Made by a program: the position numbers and the translations under genes | Part shown: positions 1 through 12,440 of the stretch, piece by piece | How positions within the stretch are numbered: position 1 is the first letter of the stretch | How the letters are laid out: the number at the start of each line of letters is the position of its first letter | Source of the DNA: Ilumatobacter sp. | GTDB lineage: Bacteria; Actinomycetota; Acidimicrobiia; Acidimicrobiales; Ilumatobacteraceae | Direction of reading: 5' to 3' | Length of the DNA stretch: 16,975 nt | Assembly: GCA_018666235.1 (NCBI GenBank) | Contig: JABJAB010000110.1 | Location: 1 to 16,975 of the forward strand | Notes under the pieces: model-generated | What the model was told of the DNA's origin: nothing | The model's input: the letters and a program-made list of their open reading frames with translations, nothing else | Database searches by the model: none

Positions 1-141
1 GAAGTCAGTGAAGTCAGCCAACCCACGCTCCGACAGCGTCTTCGAGATAGCAGCAGTCAACGTCGTCTTCCCATGGTCAATATGACCCATGGTGCCAATA
101 TTCACGTGCGGCTTATTCCGCTCGAACTTTTCCTTGCTCAT
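1..141 (-). CDS. tuf: Elongation factor Tu, N-terminal fragment (gene runs off the left edge)
   Basis: EF-Tu is the GTPase that carries aminoacyl-tRNA to the ribosomal A site. Only codons 1-47 are visible, with ATG at 141-139 and an open frame to base 1. The protein begins MSKEKFERNKPHVNIGTMGH and has the G1 loop GHIDHGKTT at residues 19-27, which is diagnostic of EF-Tu. It lies 108 bp downstream of fusA, the usual fusA-tuf order. Upstream of the ATG is a purine-rich stretch (GAGAAGAGAT), a modest ribosome site. Fourteen of the 47 codons end in A or T, more than in the start of fusA. A second tuf gene ends at the other edge of the window, so this is one of two copies. The identity is nearly certain; the rest of the gene is not in view. 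Confidence 0.97.
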   Translation of the reverse strand, partial: MSKEKFERNKPHVNIGTMGHIDHGKTTLTAAISKTLSERGLADFTDF

Positions 142-249
142 TGCAATATCTCTTCTCTCAGTGTCGGTAATCGTGGGTTGTCAAAGAACTTGAGCGCTAT
201 CGGCCGGGATGGCCGGAGCACTGTGACTCGTCGGTCACGAACGAATGGA
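142..249 (-). promoter_or_regulatory. fusA-tuf intergenic leader with boxA-like motif
   Basis: This 108-bp gap separates the fusA stop from the tuf start. It contains, on the minus strand, TTCTTTGACAAC at 188-177. That resembles the boxA antitermination element of rRNA leaders (E. coli type TGCTCTTTAACAA, about 10 of 13 positions when extended by one base). The same bases include TTGACA, but I see no good -10 hexamer 16-18 bp below it, so a promoter is not supported. A short GGCC-ATCCC-GGCC hairpin lies nearer fusA. Any function is inferred. Confidence 0.25.
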
Positions 250-2352
<2,103 letters not shown>

Positions 2353-2430
2353 CTTCTACTTCACTTCCATCTCAAAGGGCGTCATCACGCAGCGAGCCGA
2401 TGTTTCGGGCTGCGTCTCGGGGGGTCTCGA

Positions 2431-2452
2431 CCTTGTGCAAGCGTGCACAAGG
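2431..2452 (-). promoter_or_regulatory. Perfect 9-bp inverted repeat in the fusA leader
   Basis: The arms CCTTGTGCA and TGCACAAGG are perfectly complementary around a 4-nt loop. The repeat lies about 80-100 bp before the fusA ATG and just downstream of the proposed -10 hexamer, so it would cover the transcription start. It could be a protein-binding operator or a 5'-end hairpin of the fusA mRNA. The symmetry is directly visible; the role is inferred. Confidence 0.4.
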
Positions 2453-2458
2453 GCGTCT

Positions 2459-2485
2459 AGTGTATCGGCGAGAATCCCACTGCAA
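2459..2485 (-). promoter_or_regulatory. Candidate fusA promoter
   Basis: On the minus strand TTGCAG (2485-2480) is followed after 15 bp by TACACT (2464-2459). The -10 keeps the TAnnnT pattern typical of actinobacterial housekeeping promoters. The spacer is shorter than the ideal 17 bp; reading the -35 one base earlier (GTTGCA) gives 16. The site lies about 110 bp before fusA, and a promoter is expected here because rpsL-rpsG end in a terminator upstream. This is a by-eye call. Confidence 0.35.
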
Positions 2486-2581
2486 CGCCGAGTCGCAACA
2501 GATTGCAGACAACTCACGGCGACGCAGTCGACGCGTTAGAGCGGCGCCAACGACGAGGACAGCGGCCTCCTGATGATCACC

Positions 2582-2610
2582 TCGCGAAGAGCGGTTCAAC
2601 CCGCTCGCGA
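2582..2610 (-). terminator. Hairpin after the CBS-domain gene
   Basis: GAGCGG and CCGCTC pair around TTCAAC, extended by TCGC/GCGA across a 3-nt bulge. It begins two bases past the stop codon of the CBS gene. There is no U-tract, so it is at most a weak or actinobacterial-type terminator. Confidence 0.35.
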
Positions 2611-2612
2611 CC

Positions 2613-3050
2613 TCAGACTCGGCCGTCGATGTAATCGTGCAGCTGGCTGTTCTCGTTCTCCAGTTCGACGAGGCGGTACTTGACAACGTCGCCAATGCTG
2701 ATGATGCCGGCGATCGCGCCATCAAGAGCGAGCACCGGAAGGTGCCTGATGCGCCGCTCGGTCATCATCTCCATCAAGGTGTCGATCGAGTCGGCAGGCG
2801 CACAGGTGATGACATTGCTCGACATCGCCGAGCCGACGGTCAAGTGCATCGTGTCGTCGCCGTGGCTGGCAATCGAGCGGACGACGTCGCGCTCAGAAAG
2901 GATGCCATCGATATTGTTCCCATCAGCGCTGACCACCAGTGCGCCGATGCCGTGGTCGCGCAGCGCGGCGACGGCCTCGCTCAGTGTCGAAGTGGCCGCG
3001 ATCTTGGCAACAGCATTGCCCTTGGCGGCCAGGATGGATTGCACATTCAT
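2613..3050 (-). CDS. Stand-alone tandem CBS-domain protein
   Basis: This is a 145-aa protein made of two CBS domains (about residues 5-62 and 72-129) and a short charged C-terminal tail, VELENENSQLHDYIDG. Each domain ends in the usual strand-helix motif: GILSERDVVR at 49-58 and GIISIGDVVK at 115-124, with RHLPV at 102-106. CBS pairs commonly bind adenosine ligands such as AMP, ATP or SAM and act as energy sensors; the ligand and target here are unknown. I chose the ATG at 3050 because AAGGGG sits 7 nt upstream; an in-frame upstream ATG (3068) would add MTTRGHL with a poorly spaced site. The gene lies between rpsG and fusA, where the str operon normally has nothing, and is isolated by a strong terminator upstream and a hairpin downstream. 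Confidence 0.9.
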   Translation of the reverse strand: MNVQSILAAKGNAVAKIAATSTLSEAVAALRDHGIGALVVSADGNNIDGILSERDVVRSIASHGDDTMHLTVGSAMSSNVITCAPADSIDTLMEMMTERRIRHLPVLALDGAIAGIISIGDVVKYRLVELENENSQLHDYIDGRV

Positions 3051-3131
3051 CAAGTGTCCCCTTGTCGTCATGTCCTCAACCACCACGATAGTGCACTCGT
3101 GAACGCAGCGCGTCCGGCCACCTCTCCGCCG

Positions 3132-3167
3132 AAAACGACAAAAGCCCCGGACCGGAGTCCGGGGCTT
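3132..3167 (-). terminator. Intrinsic terminator of rpsL-rpsG
   Basis: An 11-bp perfect stem, AAGCCCCGGAC (3142-3152) with GTCCGGGGCTT (3157-3167), closes a 4-nt loop. On the minus strand it is followed by TTGTCGTTTT. It begins about 20 bp after the rpsG stop and is the clearest U-tailed terminator in the window. It separates rpsL-rpsG from the downstream CBS gene and fusA. Confidence 0.88.
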
Positions 3168-3186
3168 CGGTCAATTCGTTTTCAGA

Positions 3187-3663
3187 TCACCAGCGATAGT
3201 GAGCGAACGCCTTGTTCGACTCGGCCATCTTCTGAATGTCGTCGCGACGCTTCATCGCCGCACCGAGGCCGGTGGATGCATCCATGACCTCATTGGCAAG
3301 GCATTCTGCCATCGTCTTTTCGCGGCGGGCCCGCGAGTAGTCGACGAGCCAGCGAATGGACAGCGTCGTGGCGCGACGGGGACGAACCTCGACCGGCACC
3401 TGGTACGTGGCACCACCGACGCGGCGGCTGCGCACTTCGAGTGGCGGCTTGAGGTTGTCGACCGCACGCTTGAGGCTGTCGATGGCCAGTTCGTCGCCTT
3501 CAAGGCGGCTCTGGACGATTTCCATCGCGTCATAGACGATCTTCTCGGCGATGGTGCGCTTGCCGTGCAGCATGACCTTGTTGATCAGTTGCGTGACGAC
3601 GACGCTCTTGTAGATGGGATCCGCAACGAGTTCGCGGCGGGGTGCTGGACCTTTACGAGGCAT
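3187..3663 (-). CDS. rpsG: 30S ribosomal protein S7
   Basis: S7 nucleates assembly of the 30S head by binding the 3' major domain of 16S rRNA and lines the E site near the mRNA exit. The 158-aa product is close to the usual 156. It begins MPRKGPAPRRELVADPIY and carries the family blocks KVMLHGKRTIAEKIVYDA, GGATYQVPVEVRPRR and FAHYRW at the C-terminus. It starts 8 nt after the rpsL stop, so the two genes are surely co-transcribed. In E. coli S7 represses the str operon by binding between rpsL and rpsG; the 8-nt gap here leaves no room for that site. A strong terminator follows the gene. Confidence 0.98.
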   Translation of the reverse strand: MPRKGPAPRRELVADPIYKSVVVTQLINKVMLHGKRTIAEKIVYDAMEIVQSRLEGDELAIDSLKRAVDNLKPPLEVRSRRVGGATYQVPVEVRPRRATTLSIRWLVDYSRARREKTMAECLANEVMDASTGLGAAMKRRDDIQKMAESNKAFAHYRW

Positions 3664-3671
3664 GACTCAGC

Positions 3672-4043
3672 TCACTTCTCTTTCTTGGCGCCGTAGCGGG
3701 AGCGAGCCTGCTTGCGGTTCTTGACGCCGACGGCGTCGAGCGCGCCGCGGATGATCTTGTAGCGGACACCGGGAAGGTCGCGTACACGACCGCCACGGAC
3801 GAGCACGATCGAGTGCTCCTGCAGGTTGTGACCTTCGCCGGGGATGTAGGCCGTGACCTCGACGCCGGAGTTGAGGCGCACACGAGCAACCTTGCGAAGC
3901 GCCGAGTTCGGCTTCTTCGGGGTGGTGGTGTACACACGGGTGCACACGCCGCGACGCTGCGGGGAGCCCTTGAGCGCCGGCGTCTTCGACTTGGTGACCT
4001 TGGAGCTGCGGCCCTGACGGACGAGCTGTTGAATTGTTGGCAC
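3672..4043 (-). CDS. rpsL: 30S ribosomal protein S12, with Arg at residue 88
   Basis: S12 sits at the decoding centre and controls accuracy; it is the classic streptomycin-resistance locus. The product is 123 aa, MPTIQQLVRQGR to RYGAKKEK, matching the actinobacterial length. The start is GTG at 4043 because GAGG lies 8 nt upstream; the frame stays open further upstream, but those starts have no ribosome site. K43 in TTPKKPNS is intact. The second key block, normally GGRVKDLPG, reads GGRVRDLPG: residue 88 is Arg (CGC, bases 3782-3780). D89, the usual methylthiolation site, is kept. K88R in Mycobacterium tuberculosis and K87R in E. coli give streptomycin resistance, so the natural protein may be resistant. 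rpsG follows after 8 nt. Confidence 0.98.
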   Translation of the reverse strand: MPTIQQLVRQGRSSKVTKSKTPALKGSPQRRGVCTRVYTTTPKKPNSALRKVARVRLNSGVEVTAYIPGEGHNLQEHSIVLVRGGRVRDLPGVRYKIIRGALDAVGVKNRKQARSRYGAKKEK

Positions 4044-4106
4044 GAATGAAACCTCGTTCGTCTGGACTGGCTGGTTCATGTTGCAGAACGCAGCATGGGG
4101 TGAGTT

Positions 4107-4132
4107 GGTCGATGCCACAGATGTGGCCGACC
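4107..4132 (-). promoter_or_regulatory. Hairpin in the rpsL 5' leader
   Basis: The pairs GGTCG/CGACC and GCCAC/GTGGC form a ten-pair stem with a 2-nt bulge and a 4-nt AGAT loop (plus-strand reading). It lies about 65 nt before the rpsL start, inside the predicted 5' untranslated region. It is a candidate site for feedback control by S7 or S12, but I do not recognise a described ribosomal-protein leader. Confidence 0.3.
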
Positions 4133-4177
4133 GCCGTACACCGAATGCCTGGTGACACCCGATGAGAGGACCGTTCA

Positions 4178-4206
4178 AGGTTAGGAGCGGCCCGCCAATC
4201 GCGCAA
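4178..4206 (-). promoter_or_regulatory. Candidate rpsL promoter
   Basis: On the minus strand TTGCGC (4206-4201) precedes TAACCT (4183-4178) by 17 bp, a good fit to an actinobacterial sigma-A promoter (TAnnnT). It lies downstream of the rpoC hairpins and leaves a leader of about 130 nt before rpsL. The region 4044-4344 (301 bp) otherwise holds only the hairpins listed here. Not tested. Confidence 0.45.
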
Positions 4207-4265
4207 CGCCGGACTGGCCCATTCCCGCGTTCTGCTGCGACCGCGCGCGAAAGAGTTCGGGACGC

Positions 4266-4312
4266 GCAACGGCCCGGGCAACGCTCTCAATGAGCGCAAC
4301 CCGGGCCGTTGC
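4266..4312 (-). terminator. Compound hairpin ending the rpoB-rpoC unit
   Basis: A perfect 13-bp stem, GCAACGGCCCGGG with CCCGGGCCGTTGC, encloses a symmetric CAA/CAA internal loop, then a 5-bp CGCTC/GAGCG stem with a 5-nt loop. It begins about 33 bp after the rpoC stop, directly beyond a 29-bp palindrome. No real U-tract follows, as is common in actinobacteria. It is the probable terminator of the RNA polymerase operon. Confidence 0.7.
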
Positions 4313-4314
4313 AG

Positions 4315-4343
4315 GACGAGTTGGTGCCAGGCACCGACTCGTC
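4315..4343 (-). repeat. 29-bp palindrome after rpoC (copy 1)
   Basis: The arms GACGAGTTGGTGCC and GGCACCGACTCGTC face each other across a single A, starting one base after the rpoC stop. It matches the palindrome after rpoB at 28 of 29 positions; the one difference (G for A at 4336) creates a single mismatch in the minus-strand RNA hairpin. It may be a REP-like element or part of the terminator. Confidence 0.85.
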
Positions 4344-4344
4344 G

Positions 4345-7300
4345 TTAGCCGATTGGCTCGGTCGTCTTGTTGGAATCGTAGGACCCGTGCAGGTTCGCGA
4401 GGAACGCTGCGGGGTCTTCGACACCATCGTCGCTCGAGTAGAACGTCATCGGCTCGTAGTCCGGGGCATCGATACCGAACTCGCGGTACTTCGGCATACC
4501 CGTGCCAGCTGGGATCAGCTTGCCGAGGATGATGTTCTCCTTGAGGCCGATGAGGTTGTCGGCGCGACCGTCGATCGCGGCTTCGGTGAGCACACGAGTG
4601 GTTTCCTGGAAGGACGCAGCGGACAGCCATGACTCGGTGGCCAGCGATGCCTTGGTGATGCCCATCAGTTCTGGGCGGCCTTCGGCGGGACGCAGTGACT
4701 CTTCGACCATGCGACGGTTGGTGTCGCGGAAGCGCTTGGAGTCGACGCGCTCGCCTGGCAGGAAGCCAGAACCACCGGGCTCCTGGACGCCGATGCGACG
4801 TGTCATTTGACGGACGATCAACTCGATGTGCTTGTCGTGAATCGACACGCCCTGGTCGCGGTACACGCGCTGGACTTCCTCCACCAAGTAGAGCTGAGTC
4901 TCGCGGATGCCCTTGATCTCCATGATCTCCTTCGGATCGAAGGGACCATCGACGAGCGGGTCGCCGGCCTTGACCGACTGTCCGTCTTGGACGATCGGGC
5001 GAGCGCCGAGCGGCAGAACCACTTCGTGCTCTTCGCCGGCGTCGTCGATGACCACGACCGGGATGCCCTTGCCTTCGTCTTCACGGAGATGCAGGATGCC
5101 GGTCGCCTTGGCGAGGCGAGCTGACCCCTTCGGCGTGCGAGCTTCGAAGAGCTCGACGACGCGGGGCAGACCGCCAGCGATGTCCTTACCTGCAACACCA
5201 CCGGTGTGGAAGGTACGCATCGTCAGCTGAGTACCGGGCTCGCCGATCGACTGTGCTGCGATGACGCCAACGGCCTCACCGAGCTCGATCATCTTGCCGG
5301 TTGCCAACGAGCGGCCGTAGCACATCGCGCAAACGCCGAGCTCAGCGTCGCACGTGAGTACGGACCGAACACGCAGACGGCTGATGTCTTTGTCTTCGCG
5401 GAGTGCTTCCATCTCCTCGTCGCCGACGATGGTGTTGCGCGGCAGCATCTTGCGGCCGTCTTCCATCGCCTTGGCGAGCTCGGTGTCCTGCAACAGCGCA
5501 CGACCGTAGAGCTTGGTCTCGATGTAGGAGCGAATGTTGGCTGTGTCGGGTGCAACGTTTTCGATCCACACGCCGAGCGTCGAGCCACAATCCTCCTCGC
5601 GGACGATGAGTTCCTGGGCGACGTCAACGAGACGACGCGTCAGGTAGCCCGAGTCAGCAGTACGCAACGCCGTGTCGACGAGGCCCTTACGGGCACCCGG
5701 CGTGGCGATGAAGTACTCGAGGGTTTCGAGGCCCTCACGGAAGTTCGACTTGATCGGACGAGGAATCATGTCACCACGAGGGTTGGCGACGAGGCCACGC
5801 ATGCCGGCGATCTGACGCATCTGCGTCATGTTGCCTCGGGCACCCGAGCCGACCATCATGTCGATCGGGTTGAACTGCGCTTCTTTGAACTCGCGCTCCA
5901 TCTCAGCTTGCACCTCGGCGGTGGCATCGGTCCAGATGCGGACTTCCTGCTGACGGCGCTCACCATCGGTGATGATGCCTCGACGGAACTGCGTCTCGAC
6001 CTTGTCGGCCTGACGCTCGTACTCCTCCATCATGCCCTTCTTGGCTTTCGGAGTCCGCACGTCGTCAATCGACACCGTGATGCCGGACTGCGTGGCGAAG
6101 CGGTAGCAGAGGTCCTTGATGTTGTCGAGCGCCTTGGCGATTTCGGCCTTGGAGTAGTTGTCGGAGAGGTGCTCAACGATGACACCCATCTCCTTCTTCG
6201 TGACGAGGTAGTCGATGTGACCAAACTTGTCGGGGTAGCTCTCCTGGGCGACGTCGCCCTTGGCATCGAGGTGGCGCTGCGGGAGCGCCTCTTCGAGCAG
6301 CAGACGACCAGCGGTGCTGTCGAACTCCTCTTCGCCCGGCTTGCGCATCTTGATGATTGCGTGCAGGTCGAGCGTCTTTTCGTCGTAGGCCCGCAGGACT
6401 TCCCACAGGTGACGGAACACGCGGCCTTCGCCACGAGCACCCTCGATCGGCTCGGTCAGGTAGTAGCCGCCGATGATGAGGTCCTGGCTCGGGGTCACGA
6501 TCGGGCGACCCGATGCCGGCGACAAGATGTTGTTTGCGCTGAGCATCAGCACGCGCGCCTCGGCGCGGGCTTCGGCCGACAGTGGCACGTGGATGGCCAT
6601 CTGGTCACCGTCGAAGTCGGCGTTGAAGGCGGTACAGACCAGCGGATGGATCTGGAGCGCCTTGCCCTCGACCAGCACGGGCTCGAAGGCCTGGATGCCG
6701 AGACGGTGCAGCGTGGGCGCACGGTTGAGCATCACGGGATGCTCGCGGATGACATCTTCGAGGACGTCCCACACCTGCGGGCGACGACGCTCGACCATGC
6801 GCTTGGCGGTCTTGATGTTCTGTGCCAACTCAAGGTCAACGAGACGCTTCATGACGAACGGCTTGAACAGCTCGAGCGCCATCAGCTTCGGCAGACCGCA
6901 CTGGTGCAGACGAAGGGTCGGGCCGGCCACGATGACCGAACGGCCCGAGTAGTCGACGCGCTTGCCGAGGAGGTTCTGACGGAAACGACCCTGCTTGCCC
7001 TTCAACATGTCGGACAGCGACTTCAGCGGGCGGTTACCCGGGCCGGTGACCGGACGGCCACGACGACCGTTGTCGAAGAGCGCGTCGACTGCTTCTTGCA
7101 GCATGCGCTTTTCGTTGTTGACGATGATCTCCGGCGCACCGAGGTTGAGCAGACGCTCAAGACGGTTGTTGCGGTTGATCACACGGCGGTAGAGGTCATT
7201 GAGGTCCGAGGTGGCAAAACGGCCACCGTCGAGCTGGACCATCGGGCGCAGTTCCGGCGGGATGACCGGAACCACGTCGAGGATCATGGCCATGGGATCG

Positions 7301-8280
7301 TTCTCGCGGCGGCCGTTCTCATCGCGACGGTTGAACGACGCAACAATCTTGAGGCGCTTGATCGCTTTCTGCTTGCGCTGGGCGCTGAGCGGCTTGCGAC
7401 CTGAGTCGCCGACGTCGATGGCCTCGCGGAGCTTGATCTCTTCTTCGTCGAAGTCGATGCGGTTGATGAGCTGCTTGATGGCCTCGGCACCGGTGCCGCC
7501 CTCGAAGTACTCGCCGTACTTGTCGCGCATCTCGCGCCACAACATCTCGTCTTCGATGATCTTGCGGGAGTGCAGCGTCTTGAACTCGGCCCAGGTGCGC
7601 GCCACGAGGTCAAGCTCGATGGCATAGCGCTCGCGGATGGCTTCGACTTCTTTGTCGCCTTCCTTCTGCAGCTTCTTCAGGTCGGCAGGCTTAGCGCCGT
7701 CCTTCTCAGCAGCCTTGACGGCGTCTTCGAGGTCCTTGAACCGACGATCGACAGCAATCTCAAGTTCTTTGTTGATGGCGTCGACCTCTTCGAGGTACTC
7801 GGCTTCAAGGTTGGCAAGCGCTTCGTGGCGGCCGTCTTCGTCGACCCAGCTGACGAGGTGGGCAGCGAAGTAGATGACTTTTTCGAGCATCTTGGCCTTG
7901 AGCTCTTCCTTCGGCTCGATGCCGGCGAGGAGATAGGCGAGCCATGACCGGGTGCCACGGAGGTACCAGATGTGCACGGCCGGGGCGGCCAGCTCGATGT
8001 GGCCCATGCGATCGCGGCGCACCTTGGAGCGCGTGACTTCAACGCCACAGCGCTCGCAGATGATGCCCTTGAAGCGGACGCGCTTGTACTTGCCGCAGTA
8101 GCACTCCCAGTCGCGGGTCGGTCCGAAGATCTTCTCGCAGAACAAGCCGTCCTTTTCGGGACGCAGCGTGCGGTAGTTGATCGTCTCCGGCTTTTTGACT
8201 TCGCCGTGGCTCCAGTTACGAATCTGGTCTGCCTCAGCGAGGCCGATCTTCAGTTGGTCGAACATATTGACGTCGAGCAT
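4345..8280 (-). CDS. rpoC: RNA polymerase beta' subunit
   Basis: Beta' forms half of the RNA polymerase active-site cleft and binds sigma and DNA. The product is 1311 aa. Zinc site 1 uses C60, C62, C75 and C78 (CYCGKYKRVRFKGIICERC). The catalytic motif NADFDGDQM begins at residue 553, with Mg-binding D555, D557 and D559. Zinc site 2 uses C898, C977, C984 and C987, just before GEAVGVIAAQSIGEPGTQL. Residues about 150-235 are a charged coiled-coil insertion (ANLEAEYLEEVDAINKELE onward) like the beta' insertion known in actinobacteria. The start MLDVNMFDQLKIGL has AAGGGA upstream. It follows rpoB after 102 bp, a gap that holds two hairpins, and ends at TAA followed by two more. Confidence 0.99.
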   Translation of the reverse strand: MLDVNMFDQLKIGLAEADQIRNWSHGEVKKPETINYRTLRPEKDGLFCEKIFGPTRDWECYCGKYKRVRFKGIICERCGVEVTRSKVRRDRMGHIELAAPAVHIWYLRGTRSWLAYLLAGIEPKEELKAKMLEKVIYFAAHLVSWVDEDGRHEALANLEAEYLEEVDAINKELEIAVDRRFKDLEDAVKAAEKDGAKPADLKKLQKEGDKEVEAIRERYAIELDLVARTWAEFKTLHSRKIIEDEMLWREMRDKYGEYFEGGTGAEAIKQLINRIDFDEEEIKLREAIDVGDSGRKPLSAQRKQKAIKRLKIVASFNRRDENGRRENDPMAMILDVVPVIPPELRPMVQLDGGRFATSDLNDLYRRVINRNNRLERLLNLGAPEIIVNNEKRMLQEAVDALFDNGRRGRPVTGPGNRPLKSLSDMLKGKQGRFRQNLLGKRVDYSGRSVIVAGPTLRLHQCGLPKLMALELFKPFVMKRLVDLELAQNIKTAKRMVERRRPQVWDVLEDVIREHPVMLNRAPTLHRLGIQAFEPVLVEGKALQIHPLVCTAFNADFDGDQMAIHVPLSAEARAEARVLMLSANNILSPASGRPIVTPSQDLIIGGYYLTEPIEGARGEGRVFRHLWEVLRAYDEKTLDLHAIIKMRKPGEEEFDSTAGRLLLEEALPQRHLDAKGDVAQESYPDKFGHIDYLVTKKEMGVIVEHLSDNYSKAEIAKALDNIKDLCYRFATQSGITVSIDDVRTPKAKKGMMEEYERQADKVETQFRRGIITDGERRQQEVRIWTDATAEVQAEMEREFKEAQFNPIDMMVGSGARGNMTQMRQIAGMRGLVANPRGDMIPRPIKSNFREGLETLEYFIATPGARKGLVDTALRTADSGYLTRRLVDVAQELIVREEDCGSTLGVWIENVAPDTANIRSYIETKLYGRALLQDTELAKAMEDGRKMLPRNTIVGDEEMEALREDKDISRLRVRSVLTCDAELGVCAMCYGRSLATGKMIELGEAVGVIAAQSIGEPGTQLTMRTFHTGGVAGKDIAGGLPRVVELFEARTPKGSARLAKATGILHLREDEGKGIPVVVIDDAGEEHEVVLPLGARPIVQDGQSVKAGDPLVDGPFDPKEIMEIKGIRETQLYLVEEVQRVYRDQGVSIHDKHIELIVRQMTRRIGVQEPGGSGFLPGERVDSKRFRDTNRRMVEESLRPAEGRPELMGITKASLATESWLSAASFQETTRVLTEAAIDGRADNLIGLKENIILGKLIPAGTGMPKYREFGIDAPDYEPMTFYSSDDGVEDPAAFLANLHGSYDSNKTTEPIG

Positions 8281-8323
8281 GTGGTTTCCCTTTTGTCGGT
8301 TGCTCTGGGTGTTCGGGGTTCAT

Positions 8324-8346
8324 CGGAGCGACGCGTCGCCGCTCCG
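8324..8346 (-). promoter_or_regulatory. Second hairpin in the rpoB-rpoC gap
   Basis: CGGAGCG (8324-8330) pairs perfectly with CGCTCCG (8340-8346) around a 9-nt loop. Together with the palindrome just upstream it gives the rpoB-rpoC spacer two consecutive stems. They could slow polymerase or mark an RNA-processing site. The pairing is visible; the function is a guess. Confidence 0.35.
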
Positions 8347-8353
8347 GAGATCA

Positions 8354-8382
8354 GACGAGTTGGTGCCAGGCACCAACTCGTC
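8354..8382 (-). repeat. 29-bp perfect palindrome after rpoB (copy 2)
   Basis: The arms GACGAGTTGGTGCC and GGCACCAACTCGTC are perfectly complementary around one A; as RNA this is a 13-bp stem with a triloop. It abuts the rpoB stop codon with no gap. It is the twin of the element after rpoC, and no U-tract follows. Because rpoC must be transcribed through it, it is unlikely to be a full terminator. Confidence 0.9.
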
Positions 8383-12015
<3,633 letters not shown>

Positions 12016-12118
12016 GATCACTCTCCAAAGAGTTGATGTTGATTGTTGCCAGGCAGCAGGGCGCGCTGAACCACACCAATGAAGGGGTGAGGGAACAGGG
12101 GACGCACGGCAGCATGCC

Positions 12119-12148
12119 AGGCTATCCACGTCGGGCGAGCAACGTCAA
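12119..12148 (-). promoter_or_regulatory. Candidate rpoB promoter, proximal
   Basis: On the minus strand TTGACG (12148-12143) and TAGCCT (12124-12119) are 18 bp apart. Both hexamers fit the actinobacterial sigma-A pattern, with TTGACn and TAnnnT intact. The predicted start leaves about 95 nt of leader before rpoB. Confidence 0.5.
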
Positions 12149-12175
12149 CCGCAGACAGCGTGAATTTGCGCTGCG

Positions 12176-12212
12176 AGCGTATTTCGTCTGAATCGTCGAT
12201 GACAAACTGTCA
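12176..12212 (-). promoter_or_regulatory. Candidate rpoB promoter, distal, with TGACA dyad
   Basis: TTGTCA (12205-12200) and TACGCT (12181-12176) are 18 bp apart on the minus strand. The -35 overlaps a perfect dyad, TGACA-AAC-TGTCA (12200-12212), which could be an operator. The 425-bp gap 12016-12440 holds this, the proximal promoter and the rplL terminator; I see no gene in it. Confidence 0.35.
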
Positions 12213-12345
12213 CAAACGAATTGCGGGACAAGCTAAAGAAGCATCGCCCCGATGTCAAGCACCCATTGCCCTTCGCCACAAAATCGGAACGTGAGCAGGT
12301 GTTCTTCGGTGTCACTTCCGTGACCGCGTGCTCTCCGGACGCGAC

Positions 12346-12390
12346 GGAGCCCGGCACCCCGCCCTCAACAGAGGGCGGGAGCCGGGCTCC
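12346..12390 (-). terminator. Strong hairpin after rplL
   Basis: GGAGCCCGGC pairs with GCCGGGCTCC, and CCCGCCCTC with GAGGGCGGG, separated by a small internal loop and closed by an AACA loop: about 19 pairs, nearly all GC. It has no U-tail. It ends the rplJ-rplL unit ahead of the rpoB promoters; some readthrough into rpoB is likely, as in other bacteria. A smaller GCAGCG/CGCTGC hairpin lies just upstream at 12418-12434. Confidence 0.8.
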
Positions 12391-12440
12391 GATCAATTCG
12401 AGTCGAGACTCAGATCAGCAGCGCAGAACGCTGCATTTGA

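Noticed and set aside
4044..4178. Upstream extension of rpsL to 4178
   Set aside because: S12 begins at PTIQQLVR. The in-frame ATGs upstream have no ribosome site and the added sequence is not S12-like.
12016..12129. Upstream extension of rpoB to 12129
   Set aside because: The added residues (MDSLACCRASPVPSPLHW...) do not resemble RpoB and cover the proximal promoter; GTG 12015 has a well-spaced GGAG.
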